Part shown: positions 1 through 7,429 of the stretch, in pieces
Position numbering within the stretch: position 1 is the first letter of the stretch
How the letters are laid out: every line of letters begins with the position of its first letter
Assembly (NCBI GenBank): GCA_902596205.1
Contig: CACJSY010000006.1
Span: 1 to 63,315 of the forward strand
Length of the DNA: 63,315 nt
Direction of reading: 5' to 3'
From: an uncultured Pelagibacteraceae bacterium
GTDB taxonomy: Bacteria > Pseudomonadota > Alphaproteobacteria > Pelagibacterales > Pelagibacteraceae
Made by a program: the position numbers and the translations under genes
The notes under the pieces: generated by a model
What the model was told of the DNA's origin: nothing
The model's database searches: none
Seen by the model: only the letters and a program-made list of their open reading frames with translations

Positions 1-153
1 CTTTTTTAAAGTTTGAAGCATGAAGCCATCACCGCCGATTACAATGACAACATTTCTCATTCTTAAGTTTTGTTTCTTTAAAATTTTCAGTAATTTTTTT
101 TTAATAAATAATGATTTTGAATTCTTATCAGATATAATTAAGGTTTTATTCAT
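1..153 (-). CDS. nadK: NAD kinase, N-terminal fragment (cut by window start)
   Basis: The reading frame begins with ATG at 153 on the minus strand and runs off the window after 51 codons. The product would phosphorylate NAD to NADP in the cytoplasm. The visible part has a short beta strand (TLIISDK) followed by a Lys-rich helix and then VIGGDGFML, which matches the family's GGDG nucleotide-binding motif, here at about residues 40-43. The start is supported because the frame has no earlier ATG before the tRNA gene. The spacing of the GGDG motif from the start is shorter than in many homologues, as expected for a compact genome. The identification rests on this one motif, but it is a very specific one. 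Confidence 0.8.
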   Translation of the reverse strand, partial: MNKTLIISDKNSKSLFIKKKLLKILKKQNLRMRNVVIVIGGDGFMLQTLKK

Positions 154-161
154 TATTTAAG

Positions 162-247
162 TGGTGCCCTCGGCCAGACTCGAACTGGCACTCCCAAAAG
201 GGCAAGGATTTTAAGTCCTTTGTGTCTACCAATTTCACCACGAGGGC
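162..247 (-). tRNA. tRNA-Leu (anticodon UAA)
   Basis: On the minus strand the segment folds as a class II tRNA. The seven-base acceptor arms are GCCCTCG and CGAGGGC, followed by discriminator A and an encoded CCA end. The anticodon stem AAGGA/TCCTT encloses the loop CTTAAAA, giving anticodon TAA. A long variable arm and the T arm with GTTCGAGTC are present. It reads UUA codons, which should be very common in this A+T-rich genome. It lies between nadK and the accessory region, a position where integrating elements often insert. I saw no second copy of its 3' end in the window. Confidence 0.97.
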
Positions 248-265
248 ATTAATGAATTTCATGAG

Positions 266-294
266 TATTTATGCTTACATTTATAATTGAACAA
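266..294 (-). promoter_or_regulatory. Possible sigma-70 type promoter of the tRNA-Leu gene
   Basis: On the minus strand TTGTTC (289-294) is followed after 17 bases by TAAATA (266-271), about 19 bases upstream of the mature tRNA 5' end. Spacing and -35 box are reasonable, but the -10 box is only a partial match and such motifs arise often by chance in A+T-rich DNA. Confidence 0.3.
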
Positions 295-326
295 GATTGA
301 TAAGTAAATTTTTTTTATTTTATCTC

Positions 327-908
327 TTAAACGGGCTCAGATTTTAAAAGGTTGATAAAAAAATCTCTTAGTTCTTGCATTTCTTTTGATGGATTTTTGT
401 TATATTGATTTATTTCCCGAAGCAATTCATCAGGGTCTGCTCGACAAATATTTTTTGGATTAATATATTGGGATGCACTTAAAAGCCAAAATCTTTTTGC
501 CTCGTTTAAATTTTGATCCAGATCAGCTAATCCACCATAATAAAATAGTCCCATGTTATAACTTGCAATAGAGCATCCTAAATCTGAAGCTTTTTTGTTC
601 CACCCTACTGCCTCTTCATAATCTACTGGCGCACCATGAGTTCCCTCAAAATAAACCCATCCAACAGTAGTCATTGCATTGACTTGATTTTGAGCTGCCG
701 CTTTACTCAAATAATAAATGGCTTTGTCGGTATCTTGTTCAATATTGTAATCAGGAAATCCATCTAAATACATATGTCCTAGATCATTTTGAGATATTGC
801 ATCTCCCTGATCAGCTTTTTTTTTTAAAGTTGTATGAAAATCATCTGAATATAAATTTGAAAAATTAAAAGCACAAAAAATTAATAAAATATATTTAAAC
901 TTTTTCAA
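327..908 (-). CDS. Exported Sel1-like repeat protein
   Basis: The 193-residue product begins with a signal peptide (MKKFKYILLIFCAF, cleavage near residue 21) and is otherwise built of Sel1/TPR-like helical repeats. Typical pieces are AISQNDLGHMYLDG at about 37-50, NAMTTVGWVYFEG at about 77-89 and IASYNMGLFYYGG at about 114-126, each with the A-x2-L-G-x2-Y-x2-G pattern. Such repeats bind other proteins, so an adaptor or scaffold role in the periplasm is likely. It is the last gene of the compact minus-strand operon that also codes for PrsW and the VWA-like protein, 13 bases after the preceding small membrane protein. Substrate or partner is unknown. Confidence 0.75.
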   Translation of the reverse strand: MKKFKYILLIFCAFNFSNLYSDDFHTTLKKKADQGDAISQNDLGHMYLDGFPDYNIEQDTDKAIYYLSKAAAQNQVNAMTTVGWVYFEGTHGAPVDYEEAVGWNKKASDLGCSIASYNMGLFYYGGLADLDQNLNEAKRFWLLSASQYINPKNICRADPDELLREINQYNKNPSKEMQELRDFFINLLKSEPV

Positions 909-921
909 TTTTACTTTCCTT

Positions 922-1113
922 TTATTTTTTTCTTCTTTTTATTTTTTTTTTTGGTAAAGAGCTACAGCAAGCTAGTATTATAATAAGTATTACTGGAGAA
1001 ATTAAAATACTTGGTAAAATCCAATTCCAAGGATTTCTATTTTTTGACAATGCAAGTCTATACATACCGTAATAAATTGCTCCGACGACTAGGATAATAA
1101 TAATCCATTCCAT
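922..1113 (-). CDS. Small two-helix membrane protein
   Basis: This 63-residue product has two hydrophobic segments, about residues 3-18 and 32-50, and a strongly basic end (PKKKIKRRKK) that should stay in the cytoplasm. The first segment ends in a Tyr-Gly-Met-Tyr turn, and a Cys-Cys pair (ACCSS) sits near the end of the second. I do not recognise a family. The gene lies 14 bases after the exported protein at 1128-1703 and 13 bases before the Sel1 protein, so it is probably co-transcribed. It is short, but its location inside a tight same-strand gene string and the plausible membrane topology argue that it is real. Confidence 0.6.
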   Translation of the reverse strand: MEWIIIILVVGAIYYGMYRLALSKNRNPWNWILPSILISPVILIIILACCSSLPKKKIKRRKK

Positions 1114-1127
1114 GATGTTTTCCCCTT

Positions 1128-1703
1128 TTAGTTATTTATAATAAAATCCATAAATTCGTGAGTATTAACAGATACTTTTAAATTTGCTTTCATTAAACTC
1201 TCTTTTGTAAAATCATAACAATTAATATTTATTGACTCAAGACTAGGATAAGGTTTTAGATAATTTTGTATGCCGTAAATTATTGATTTTCCTGTCTTAT
1301 CCATTGAACTAGGAAACTTAGTTATATCACTATCATTAATTTTAAATTCCTTTTTAACATAAGACTGAATTTCTTTTTTCAATGAATTACACTCATCTAA
1401 ATTTTTATAATAATAAATTCCTGCAATACCCACTATTTTAAAATTTTTATCACCCGTTTTAACACTTACATTTAATTTATCGTATTGATTAAGATCACGA
1501 ATTTTTTCAAATCTATATGTTCTAAATTTATCAGTTTTGTAATCAAATCCTGCTTGTATAGAATTAATTTCTTCTTTAGTTGCGTAATCTAAAAGACTTT
1601 GACCAATACTAACTCCCTCGATTTCAAAGTCTTTCAAATCATTAGCTATTAATTGGTTAACAGAAGCTAGTAATAACACTATTATTAAAAAAAATCTTTT
1701 CAT
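1128..1703 (-). CDS. Exported protein of unknown function
   Basis: The 191-residue product starts with a clear signal peptide (MKRFFLIIVLLLASVNQLIA, then NDLKD). Shortly after comes the motif EGVSIGQSLLDYATKEEI, which I associate with a family of uncharacterised secreted proteins found in SAR11-like bacteria. The rest is a mix of short beta strands and Lys-rich turns with three Cys residues. No catalytic pattern can be seen. The stop codon lies 14 bases before the next gene, and the start is only two bases after the PrsW stop, so it belongs to the same operon. Function is not known. Confidence 0.65.
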   Translation of the reverse strand: MKRFFLIIVLLLASVNQLIANDLKDFEIEGVSIGQSLLDYATKEEINSIQAGFDYKTDKFRTYRFEKIRDLNQYDKLNVSVKTGDKNFKIVGIAGIYYYKNLDECNSLKKEIQSYVKKEFKINDSDITKFPSSMDKTGKSIIYGIQNYLKPYPSLESININCYDFTKESLMKANLKVSVNTHEFMDFIINN

Positions 1704-1705
1704 AC

Positions 1706-2551
1706 TTAAAAAAGAATGGCTGACATAACTATTAAGGCCACTAAAATAACAGCCGATAAATAGGAATATAGAACTTCAATATTTTCAACTCTAGCTTTGT
1801 CTATTGACTCTGTAATTTTTTTTAATTGTTCTCTTCTATGGTAATAAACAATAGAAATCATAAAAATAATAGATAAAAGTGGAAATATGCTAGCGGCTCC
1901 ATAGTAATTGTAAGCGCCATGAAAAACTATTGGTAAAGATAAAGATAAAATTAACATTATCCTTCTTTTGAAAATACTTCTTTCTTCAAATAAATTTTGA
2001 CTTAATAACCACCCCATTAAAACTCCAAAACCCATATGCATAACAAGAGGATAATATCTTGTTTTAACCATTTGCATTGTCCATGCATTTTCTAGATTAG
2101 AGCTAGATAAATAACCGACATTTTCTATTGCTGCATAACCAAGACCTATAGCAGCACCATAAACTATTGCATCCATTGGTTCGTTTAAAGCTGATAGCCT
2201 GACACAAAAGAAAATAAGTAACGCAAATTTTAATCCCTCTTCTAAGAAAGCAGCTCGAAAAAAACTTTGAAATGCATTTTCTGCTACAGGAAAAGTAGCT
2301 CCTTCTACTTTATAACCACCATCAATATATTCATTGTAAGCGTTTATATCTAAACCTAACAAAGGACCTAAATGATCCTCAGCAAGCATTATGAATAGAT
2401 GTAAAGGTAAAACTATCGATGCTCCCAGTAAAAAAGATGAAAATAAAAATTTACCTGGTTCAGGAAACCTATCTGATTTCCAAACAGCTAACCCCAGCAG
2501 GATGGGAGGCAAAACTGTTGAAATATAAAGAAATGAAGGGTCTGTAAACAT
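1706..2551 (-). CDS. prsW: PrsW-family intramembrane protease
   Basis: The 281-residue product is almost wholly hydrophobic with about eight to nine membrane helices. It carries the family's hallmark motifs: EEGLK at residues 104-108, a second segment AIENVGYL, a His in LVMHMGFG, and FHGAYNYYG near the end. These are the residues thought to form the membrane-embedded active site in the PrsW/CAAX-protease (ABI) superfamily. PrsW in Bacillus cleaves an anti-sigma factor, so a role in regulated release of a membrane-bound partner is possible here. Its start overlaps the stop of the VWA-like gene, which indicates translational coupling. Candidate substrates are its single-pass membrane neighbours. 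Confidence 0.85.
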   Translation of the reverse strand: MFTDPSFLYISTVLPPILLGLAVWKSDRFPEPGKFLFSSFLLGASIVLPLHLFIMLAEDHLGPLLGLDINAYNEYIDGGYKVEGATFPVAENAFQSFFRAAFLEEGLKFALLIFFCVRLSALNEPMDAIVYGAAIGLGYAAIENVGYLSSSNLENAWTMQMVKTRYYPLVMHMGFGVLMGWLLSQNLFEERSIFKRRIMLILSLSLPIVFHGAYNYYGAASIFPLLSIIFMISIVYYHRREQLKKITESIDKARVENIEVLYSYLSAVILVALIVMSAILF

Positions 2552-3468
2552 TATTGGATATCAAGTTGTTTTATTATCTCATAATCCTGAACTCCAATAT
2601 AATTAAACAAATCTTCCCAAAGTTTTACGAGTGAACTCGATAGACCATCTCTAGTTTCATAATCATGATTAATATATAAAATTGTTACTTTTAAATTTTG
2701 TAAGGTTTGTTTATTTGGTTTTCTGTCATCTATATAATTCTTTACTTTTTTATTTTTAATTAAATTTGCAAATGATTTACATTTATTTGGTTTTACAATT
2801 TCTAAATTAGTTTTACAGTGATTATAAAATGAAAATCTTTTAGAATATTGCATTAAATCAGATACAATAATTAATTCTCTTTCAGGATAATCTTGTGTAA
2901 AATCAGTTTTATTTTCTCTTAAAACATGAAAAAAATATTCAAATATTAAGCTTTGTTTTCCCTCAACATTATTTGGTTTAATAAATTTATTTTCAAAATT
3001 TGCATTTAATACTTTCCAAGCATCGAAAACTTCTTTGATTTGTTTACCACCCTCACAACCACTATTTGTTTCTTCCCCAATAAAATTTGATTTATCTCCT
3101 GTTTTAGCTCTACATTTTGAATAACTAATGACTTGCGATTGGGGTGGAGTATCATCGATCTTCATATAAGATATTTTATGATATGGCGGTGTAGTTTTAA
3201 CTAATGTATCGCCAAATATTCTTCCCTTAATCCAGTCAACCTGTGCAAGCTTTAATGGAGAGGTAAAGTCTACTAAAAAGAATTTGTGACCTAATTTAGA
3301 GTTTAGAGGACAAAATTGATTTGAGCTTTTAGGATTTAAAATTATCGGGTTTTTATTATCTTGCCAACATTCAGGGTAACCTGGTGGAAAATTTTTTGCA
3401 TTTATTAGACTTGTGCTACTAATAAATAAGATAAATGTAATTGAAAAAACTTTTAATCTATTCAACAC
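2551..3468 (-). CDS. Exported von Willebrand A-like protein
   Basis: The 305-residue product has a signal peptide (cleaved near residue 24). It then shows FLVDFTSP at about residues 64-71, a D-x-T-S version of the metal-binding loop of VWA domains. Near residue 199 comes LIIVSDLMQYS, a typical second VWA strand with an acidic residue, followed by FSFY. Six or more Cys residues suggest disulphides. I infer a divergent VWA domain that binds a protein partner through a metal ion. The gene overlaps the following PrsW gene at the start/stop codons and overlaps the upstream membrane-protein gene by 11 bases. The exact family is unknown to me; the VWA reading is moderately secure. Confidence 0.6.
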   Translation of the reverse strand: MLNRLKVFSITFILFISSTSLINAKNFPPGYPECWQDNKNPIILNPKSSNQFCPLNSKLGHKFFLVDFTSPLKLAQVDWIKGRIFGDTLVKTTPPYHKISYMKIDDTPPQSQVISYSKCRAKTGDKSNFIGEETNSGCEGGKQIKEVFDAWKVLNANFENKFIKPNNVEGKQSLIFEYFFHVLRENKTDFTQDYPERELIIVSDLMQYSKRFSFYNHCKTNLEIVKPNKCKSFANLIKNKKVKNYIDDRKPNKQTLQNLKVTILYINHDYETRDGLSSSLVKLWEDLFNYIGVQDYEIIKQLDIQ

Positions 3469-4951
3469 TATATTGTTCCCTTAAAGATTCAATTTTTTTA
3501 TTAACACTTTCATTTAAAGAGTTTATCTGATTTATATATTCATCAGCTTCTTTTTGAATTTTATTTTGATAATCTTCAATTTTTTTTTCTATTTGTTCTT
3601 TATTTAAATATAAAACAACAAAATCTCTATAAACATTTTCTGGGTTTAATTTTTCAGGTCGCATATCATAATAGCGAGTTTTAACCTTGCCACTACTGTC
3701 CTTCCAATATTTAGGCTCTGACTGAGTTCTAAACATACCATTTATAGATCTATACTCACCTATTATGTGATCTAAATCTTCATTAAGTTTAGATGCAAAA
3801 CGTCTGTAGCCCTCAAATGTATTCTCTAATGAAGTAATGTTTGGAACCCAATTTTTTCTTAAAATACCAGATATAATTGAGTCTCTTTTCTCTCCAGTTT
3901 TTTTAATTTCGTTTTTAAAAACCAAATTTACTTCGGTTGCCAAATGTTCTCTTATTCTATTAATTTCTTTCTTATCATCATTTTTACCTTTACCAACCTC
4001 TCCATATCCTGGATATCGATCACCAAAAAAGTAACCATCTATTAATGACGCGATGGCAAATCCTAATCCTATAAAAACTAAAGTAAAAGATATAAATGAT
4101 AAATCAACTGTCCAAGGAAATAATGCGTTACCAGATCCTGTTGATGTGTCAGCAGTTCCCAGTATTAAATCTTTTATATTTTCCCCTGTTTTTTCATGTA
4201 TTGATCTATATGCGCCTAAAGCCCAGTTTAAGTAAGAAATGAAGATTGCATAAAATAAGATAGAAATCTTTGAAATAATTCTTCTTAAGCTATTAACATG
4301 GTGAAAATTTTTTAAAGCGAAGAAACCAAAAGCAAAGGAAACAAAAACGTTCAAACCAGCAACACCTCCTGCAACTGCAATACCTTCTTTTTTTCCCCCA
4401 CCCATTGCTGGCGCTAAATAATTACCATTAAATCTTAATTCAATTACAAATAAGATAGCTATAACAGCTAAACCTATTATTATATTTAAAGTTGTTAAAG
4501 ATTTCGGCTCACGATCTAATTTGTTTTCTAACTTAAAATTTCTTACCTCATTATTGTGAGTTATAAATGAACTTTTTAAATTAGATAATCTGCCCTCAGC
4601 TGCTGTTAAAGTTTGTTGAATTCTATTTTTGAAGTTGTCTATGTAAAAATGTTGTTGACCTAATTTGGCTGTACTATCTATAATTTTATTTTTAATACTA
4701 TTTAAATAAGCAACACTATTTTCTATTTCTTCATTTCTTATTTCATCAGTAGAAACAATTGCTTCATTTTCACAATTTGAAAAAGTCTCAGAATCAGTTC
4801 TTGGCAAATTATTTTTACCATCAGTTGTAGCTTGATCTTTAAGCTTGATTTTATCTTCTATTGTTTTGACTTTTGTACTTTTAAATTCGTAGCTCATTCT
4901 ATTTTTTTTAAAATACCTTTTTATTGAATTTATTAATTTTTTTAATTTCAT
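3458..4951 (-). CDS. Coiled-coil membrane protein with four central helices
   Basis: The 497-residue product has a charged N-terminal part (1-75), a heptad-like helical stretch (about 80-145), four transmembrane segments at about 152-170, 193-215, 226-247 and 282-304, and a long Lys/Glu-rich C-terminal helix region (about 320-497). A Gly-rich loop (MGGGKKEG) links the first two helices. The architecture resembles mechanosensing or scaffold proteins with cytoplasmic coiled coils, but I do not recognise a family. It is the first large gene of the operon and overlaps the VWA-like gene by 11 bases. A weak AGGAA lies about 12 bases before the chosen start; Met19 is an alternative. Confidence 0.65.
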   Translation of the reverse strand: MKLKKLINSIKRYFKKNRMSYEFKSTKVKTIEDKIKLKDQATTDGKNNLPRTDSETFSNCENEAIVSTDEIRNEEIENSVAYLNSIKNKIIDSTAKLGQQHFYIDNFKNRIQQTLTAAEGRLSNLKSSFITHNNEVRNFKLENKLDREPKSLTTLNIIIGLAVIAILFVIELRFNGNYLAPAMGGGKKEGIAVAGGVAGLNVFVSFAFGFFALKNFHHVNSLRRIISKISILFYAIFISYLNWALGAYRSIHEKTGENIKDLILGTADTSTGSGNALFPWTVDLSFISFTLVFIGLGFAIASLIDGYFFGDRYPGYGEVGKGKNDDKKEINRIREHLATEVNLVFKNEIKKTGEKRDSIISGILRKNWVPNITSLENTFEGYRRFASKLNEDLDHIIGEYRSINGMFRTQSEPKYWKDSSGKVKTRYYDMRPEKLNPENVYRDFVVLYLNKEQIEKKIEDYQNKIQKEADEYINQINSLNESVNKKIESLREQYSVE

Positions 4952-5057
4952 TATAGTTTTATTCCTATTTCAACCTTTAATTTTTCACTATTATTAGCCT
5001 TTTGAAACATACAGTGGCAGTAGAAAACGATATATCTCATTAGTAAAAAGATTGAGC

Positions 5058-5303
5058 TCATGTGATAATTAAATCCCCATCGTTATTTTTAATAATATTA
5101 TCTATTTTTCTTCTTATGTTTGAATTTGTTCTGTCTTGAATATAAGTTCCACTTAATTTTAGCATGGGTGAACCATTTTTTAAATATCTAAAGCTATCTG
5201 GCGAATTTAAAGCAATATTTACTAAAGATATTGTGTAAAACATAATTCCAAATTTTCCTAAAGAAATTACAAATCTAATAGTTGAATTAATAAATGATTT
5301 CAT
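5058..5303 (-). CDS. Small single-helix membrane protein
   Basis: The 81-residue product has one hydrophobic segment (about residues 8-32, FVISLGKFGIMFYTISLV) and a polar, basic C-terminal half rich in Asn, Lys and Arg. No family is recognised. It sits upstream of the large coiled-coil protein on the same strand, separated by 106 bases, and its start codon is 11 bases after a strong hairpin whose 3' arm carries the GGGGAG that would serve as ribosome-binding site. Short length lowers certainty, but the conspicuous leader and the strand agreement with its neighbours support a real gene. Confidence 0.5.
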   Translation of the reverse strand: MKSFINSTIRFVISLGKFGIMFYTISLVNIALNSPDSFRYLKNGSPMLKLSGTYIQDRTNSNIRRKIDNIIKNNDGDLIIT

Positions 5304-5313
5304 TTTTGATCTT

Positions 5314-5340
5314 TTTCTCCCCTTTTTTAAAGGGGAGAAA
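5314..5340 (-). promoter_or_regulatory. Perfect 12-bp hairpin in front of the 5058-5303 gene
   Basis: Bases 5314-5325 and 5329-5340 are perfect reverse complements with a three-base loop. The stem contains CTCCCC paired with GGGGAG. On the minus strand the GGGGAG arm lies just before the ATG at 5303, so the structure would hide the ribosome-binding site. It could instead be a terminator for the gene at 5348-5560, although the bases after the stem are AAAAG rather than a T run on that strand. Confidence 0.6.
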
Positions 5341-5347
5341 TTGATTA

Positions 5348-5560
5348 CTAGTCACCATCCTTTCCTGCACTCATTAATGTAGCTCCGATAAATCCAAAGA
5401 TCATTGGGGAAAATCTTGATGCTGCACCCATGAAGCTTGTTAGATTTACTCCAGCCCATGACAGTGCAAAGTCTGCAATTGCAAAAGCAACTAATAAAAA
5501 CCCTAGTATTTGCAATACTGAAGTACTATTCGTATCTTCTTGTATTTTTACTTTTCTCAT
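5348..5560 (-). CDS. Small membrane protein
   Basis: I place the start at the ATG at 5560 because AAGGAG lies eight bases upstream of it; an in-frame ATG at 5587 has no such site. The 70-residue product has a polar start (MRKVKIQEDTN), two hydrophobic stretches (about 16-34 and 47-63, the second containing GFIGATLMSAG) and an acidic tail ending KDGD. It looks like a small inner-membrane protein. I do not recognise a family. It heads the minus-strand string of membrane and exported genes, and 133 bases separate its upstream neighbour on the other strand. Confidence 0.6.
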   Translation of the reverse strand: MRKVKIQEDTNSTSVLQILGFLLVAFAIADFALSWAGVNLTSFMGAASRFSPMIFGFIGATLMSAGKDGD

Positions 5561-5719
5561 TTGTGTCTCCTTTGTTTTTGTTTTCATGATTGAAATATAA
5601 TTGTTATTTAAAAAAATTCTTGTCCAGGTTTAGATTGAAAATTGGACAAAAATTTTTTTGTCCAAAGTGGAGAGATTATTTGGACAAGACGTTTTTTTAT
5701 AAATCTTTATATTTAAGTT

Positions 5720-5920
5720 ATGAAAAAGATAATAATATTTGTTTTATCAATAATCTTTATTGTTTCATGCGAACAACCCAATCCTCCTGTAAAAAAATCA
5801 AAAACAGGTATTTGTCACAAAGCTGGTTCACGATATTACGATCAAACAAAATATTTCAAGAAATTCTCAACAATCAAAGATTGTATTAAAAGTGGAGGTA
5901 GATTGCCAAAAAGAAGGTAA
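5720..5920 (+). CDS. Small lipoprotein with conserved-looking CH-GSRYYD region
   Basis: The 66-residue product begins MKKIIIFVLSIIFIVSCEQ, a lipoprotein signal with the modified Cys at residue 17. The mature part carries GICHKAGSRYYD, then TKYF and DCIKSGGRLPKRR. The combination of ICH, GS-x-YYD-x-T and C-x-x-S-G-G-R-x-P-K resembles a short C-terminal module I have seen on various bacterial secreted proteins and nucleases, but here it stands alone. The two Cys residues (about 32 and 55) may form a disulphide. It is followed 42 bases later by the caspase-like gene on the same strand. Confidence 0.6.
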   Translation: MKKIIIFVLSIIFIVSCEQPNPPVKKSKTGICHKAGSRYYDQTKYFKKFSTIKDCIKSGGRLPKRR

Positions 5921-5962
5921 ATAAATAATAGAATTTTTTTTAATTTAATCTAAAATATTCCT

Positions 5963-7429
5963 ATGATCAAAAATTGTAAAAAACTTACCATGCTGCTTTT
6001 TACAAGTATTTTTCTATTCTCATCAGTTGAGGCTAATTGGATAACAAAAAAAAGCGACAAATCTAAAGAAATTATTAAAGAGGAGAAAAAACAAAAAACT
6101 CAATGGATTAAACTTAAAAAAAAAGAAATTAAAAAAAATAAAGAAGAGTTTAAAAAGGAAGAAAAAAAAATCTCAAATGAAGTTAAAACTTGGATAACAA
6201 AAAAAACAAAAAATAAATTTATAAAAAATATTGATGAGCTACCAGATGGTGCAATATATTTTACTGGTTATAGTGAAGGTGGTAATTACTTGTTTTATGG
6301 TTACGTAAAACCTGATCAATACTCAGAAAAGATTGATGGATTTTACAAGACTAGTAAAGGTGTAGGCTTCTTCAATGATGGGAAAACAACTTGCCAGATT
6401 GGTTCAACAGTTTTAATTGTAGACTCTGGAGAATTGACATCAAGAGTATCAGGAAATTGTTCAAATGGAATAGAATTTGTAGGAAAAACATCTCAAACAA
6501 AAAACAAAGGTTGGGGTCAAGCCAAAACGAGTGATGGTGAACAAAAGTTAAATTTTGAATTCAATGCTAACAAAAACGAAATTGCAAAACTGTACAAAGC
6601 CAATATCGTAGAAGAAAAAACTATTGCGAGAACCTTGCCAAGGAAAAATATTAAAAAAATAAATTTAAAACCAAATGGTAAATATTACGCATTATTAATA
6701 GGTAATTCAAATTATGACGATAATGGTTGGGATGATTTAGTCTCACCTGTCAACGATATTAACGCGATTAAATCAGTCCTAGATAAAAGTTATAAATTTG
6801 AAAAAATTATGATGGTTAGGGATGGAACTAAGAAAGAGATTTTTAAAGCTTTTCAAGATCTATCAAAGCTTACTACAACTAACGATTATGTTTTAGTTTA
6901 CTACTCTGGTCACGGAATGGTTAAAGCAGAACAAGCTTATTGGATACCAAAAGATGGTAGTTTAGAATGGGGTAATGGCGACTGGATTAATATAAATGAG
7001 TTAAATATATTTCTTACTGAGATTAAGGCCCATCATTTAGCACTGATGGTTGACTCGTGTTATGTAGGTGGAAAATTTAAAGGGATAAATATACTTGATT
7101 TGGAAAATAATGAAGATCGCAAAATTTTAAATACGAAACTACAAGATTACTTAGACTTGCGATCAAGAAGTGTTTTGTCTTCTGGAAGTCTAGGTCAAGT
7201 AAGTGATACTGCTCCAAACTCAAAAAATTCTATTTTTGCTCTTTCATTTATAAATATGTTAAATATTTTTGAAAAAGAATCTAATCCTTTGAATATGAGA
7301 TCAATAGCATTTAATTTAGAAAATGCATTTGCTGGAAATTATAATCAAAAACCTTATTACTACCATCCCGATACCTGGAAGCATCTTGGAGGTGATTTTA
7401 TATTTATACCAAAAAAAAATCTTAAATGA
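5963..7429 (+). CDS. Secreted caspase-like protease (peptidase C14 / metacaspase family)
   Basis: The 488-residue product has a signal peptide (1-24), a very Lys/Glu-rich linker (about 25-85) and a middle domain (about 86-225). From about 239 it has a caspase p20-like domain starting KYYALLIGNSNY. The catalytic dyad is visible: YYSGHG with His317, and LMVDSC with Cys366. The preceding Asp and small residues match the C14 family. The linker holds three WI-x-K type motifs (Trp26, Trp48, Trp77), two of them WITKK. The gene overlaps the next protease gene by four bases (ATGA), so both are made together. Bacterial caspase homologues usually cleave after Lys or Arg; self-processing in the linker is possible. 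Export to the periplasm is unusual for a death-type caspase. Confidence 0.88.
   Translation: MIKNCKKLTMLLFTSIFLFSSVEANWITKKSDKSKEIIKEEKKQKTQWIKLKKKEIKKNKEEFKKEEKKISNEVKTWITKKTKNKFIKNIDELPDGAIYFTGYSEGGNYLFYGYVKPDQYSEKIDGFYKTSKGVGFFNDGKTTCQIGSTVLIVDSGELTSRVSGNCSNGIEFVGKTSQTKNKGWGQAKTSDGEQKLNFEFNANKNEIAKLYKANIVEEKTIARTLPRKNIKKINLKPNGKYYALLIGNSNYDDNGWDDLVSPVNDINAIKSVLDKSYKFEKIMMVRDGTKKEIFKAFQDLSKLTTTNDYVLVYYSGHGMVKAEQAYWIPKDGSLEWGNGDWININELNIFLTEIKAHHLALMVDSCYVGGKFKGINILDLENNEDRKILNTKLQDYLDLRSRSVLSSGSLGQVSDTAPNSKNSIFALSFINMLNIFEKESNPLNMRSIAFNLENAFAGNYNQKPYYYHPDTWKHLGGDFIFIPKKNLK

Noticed and set aside
5590-5889. 99-codon open frame overlapping the lipoprotein gene
   Set aside because: The other frame (5720-5920) has a clear lipoprotein signal; this one is Cys/Lys/Phe-rich without signals.
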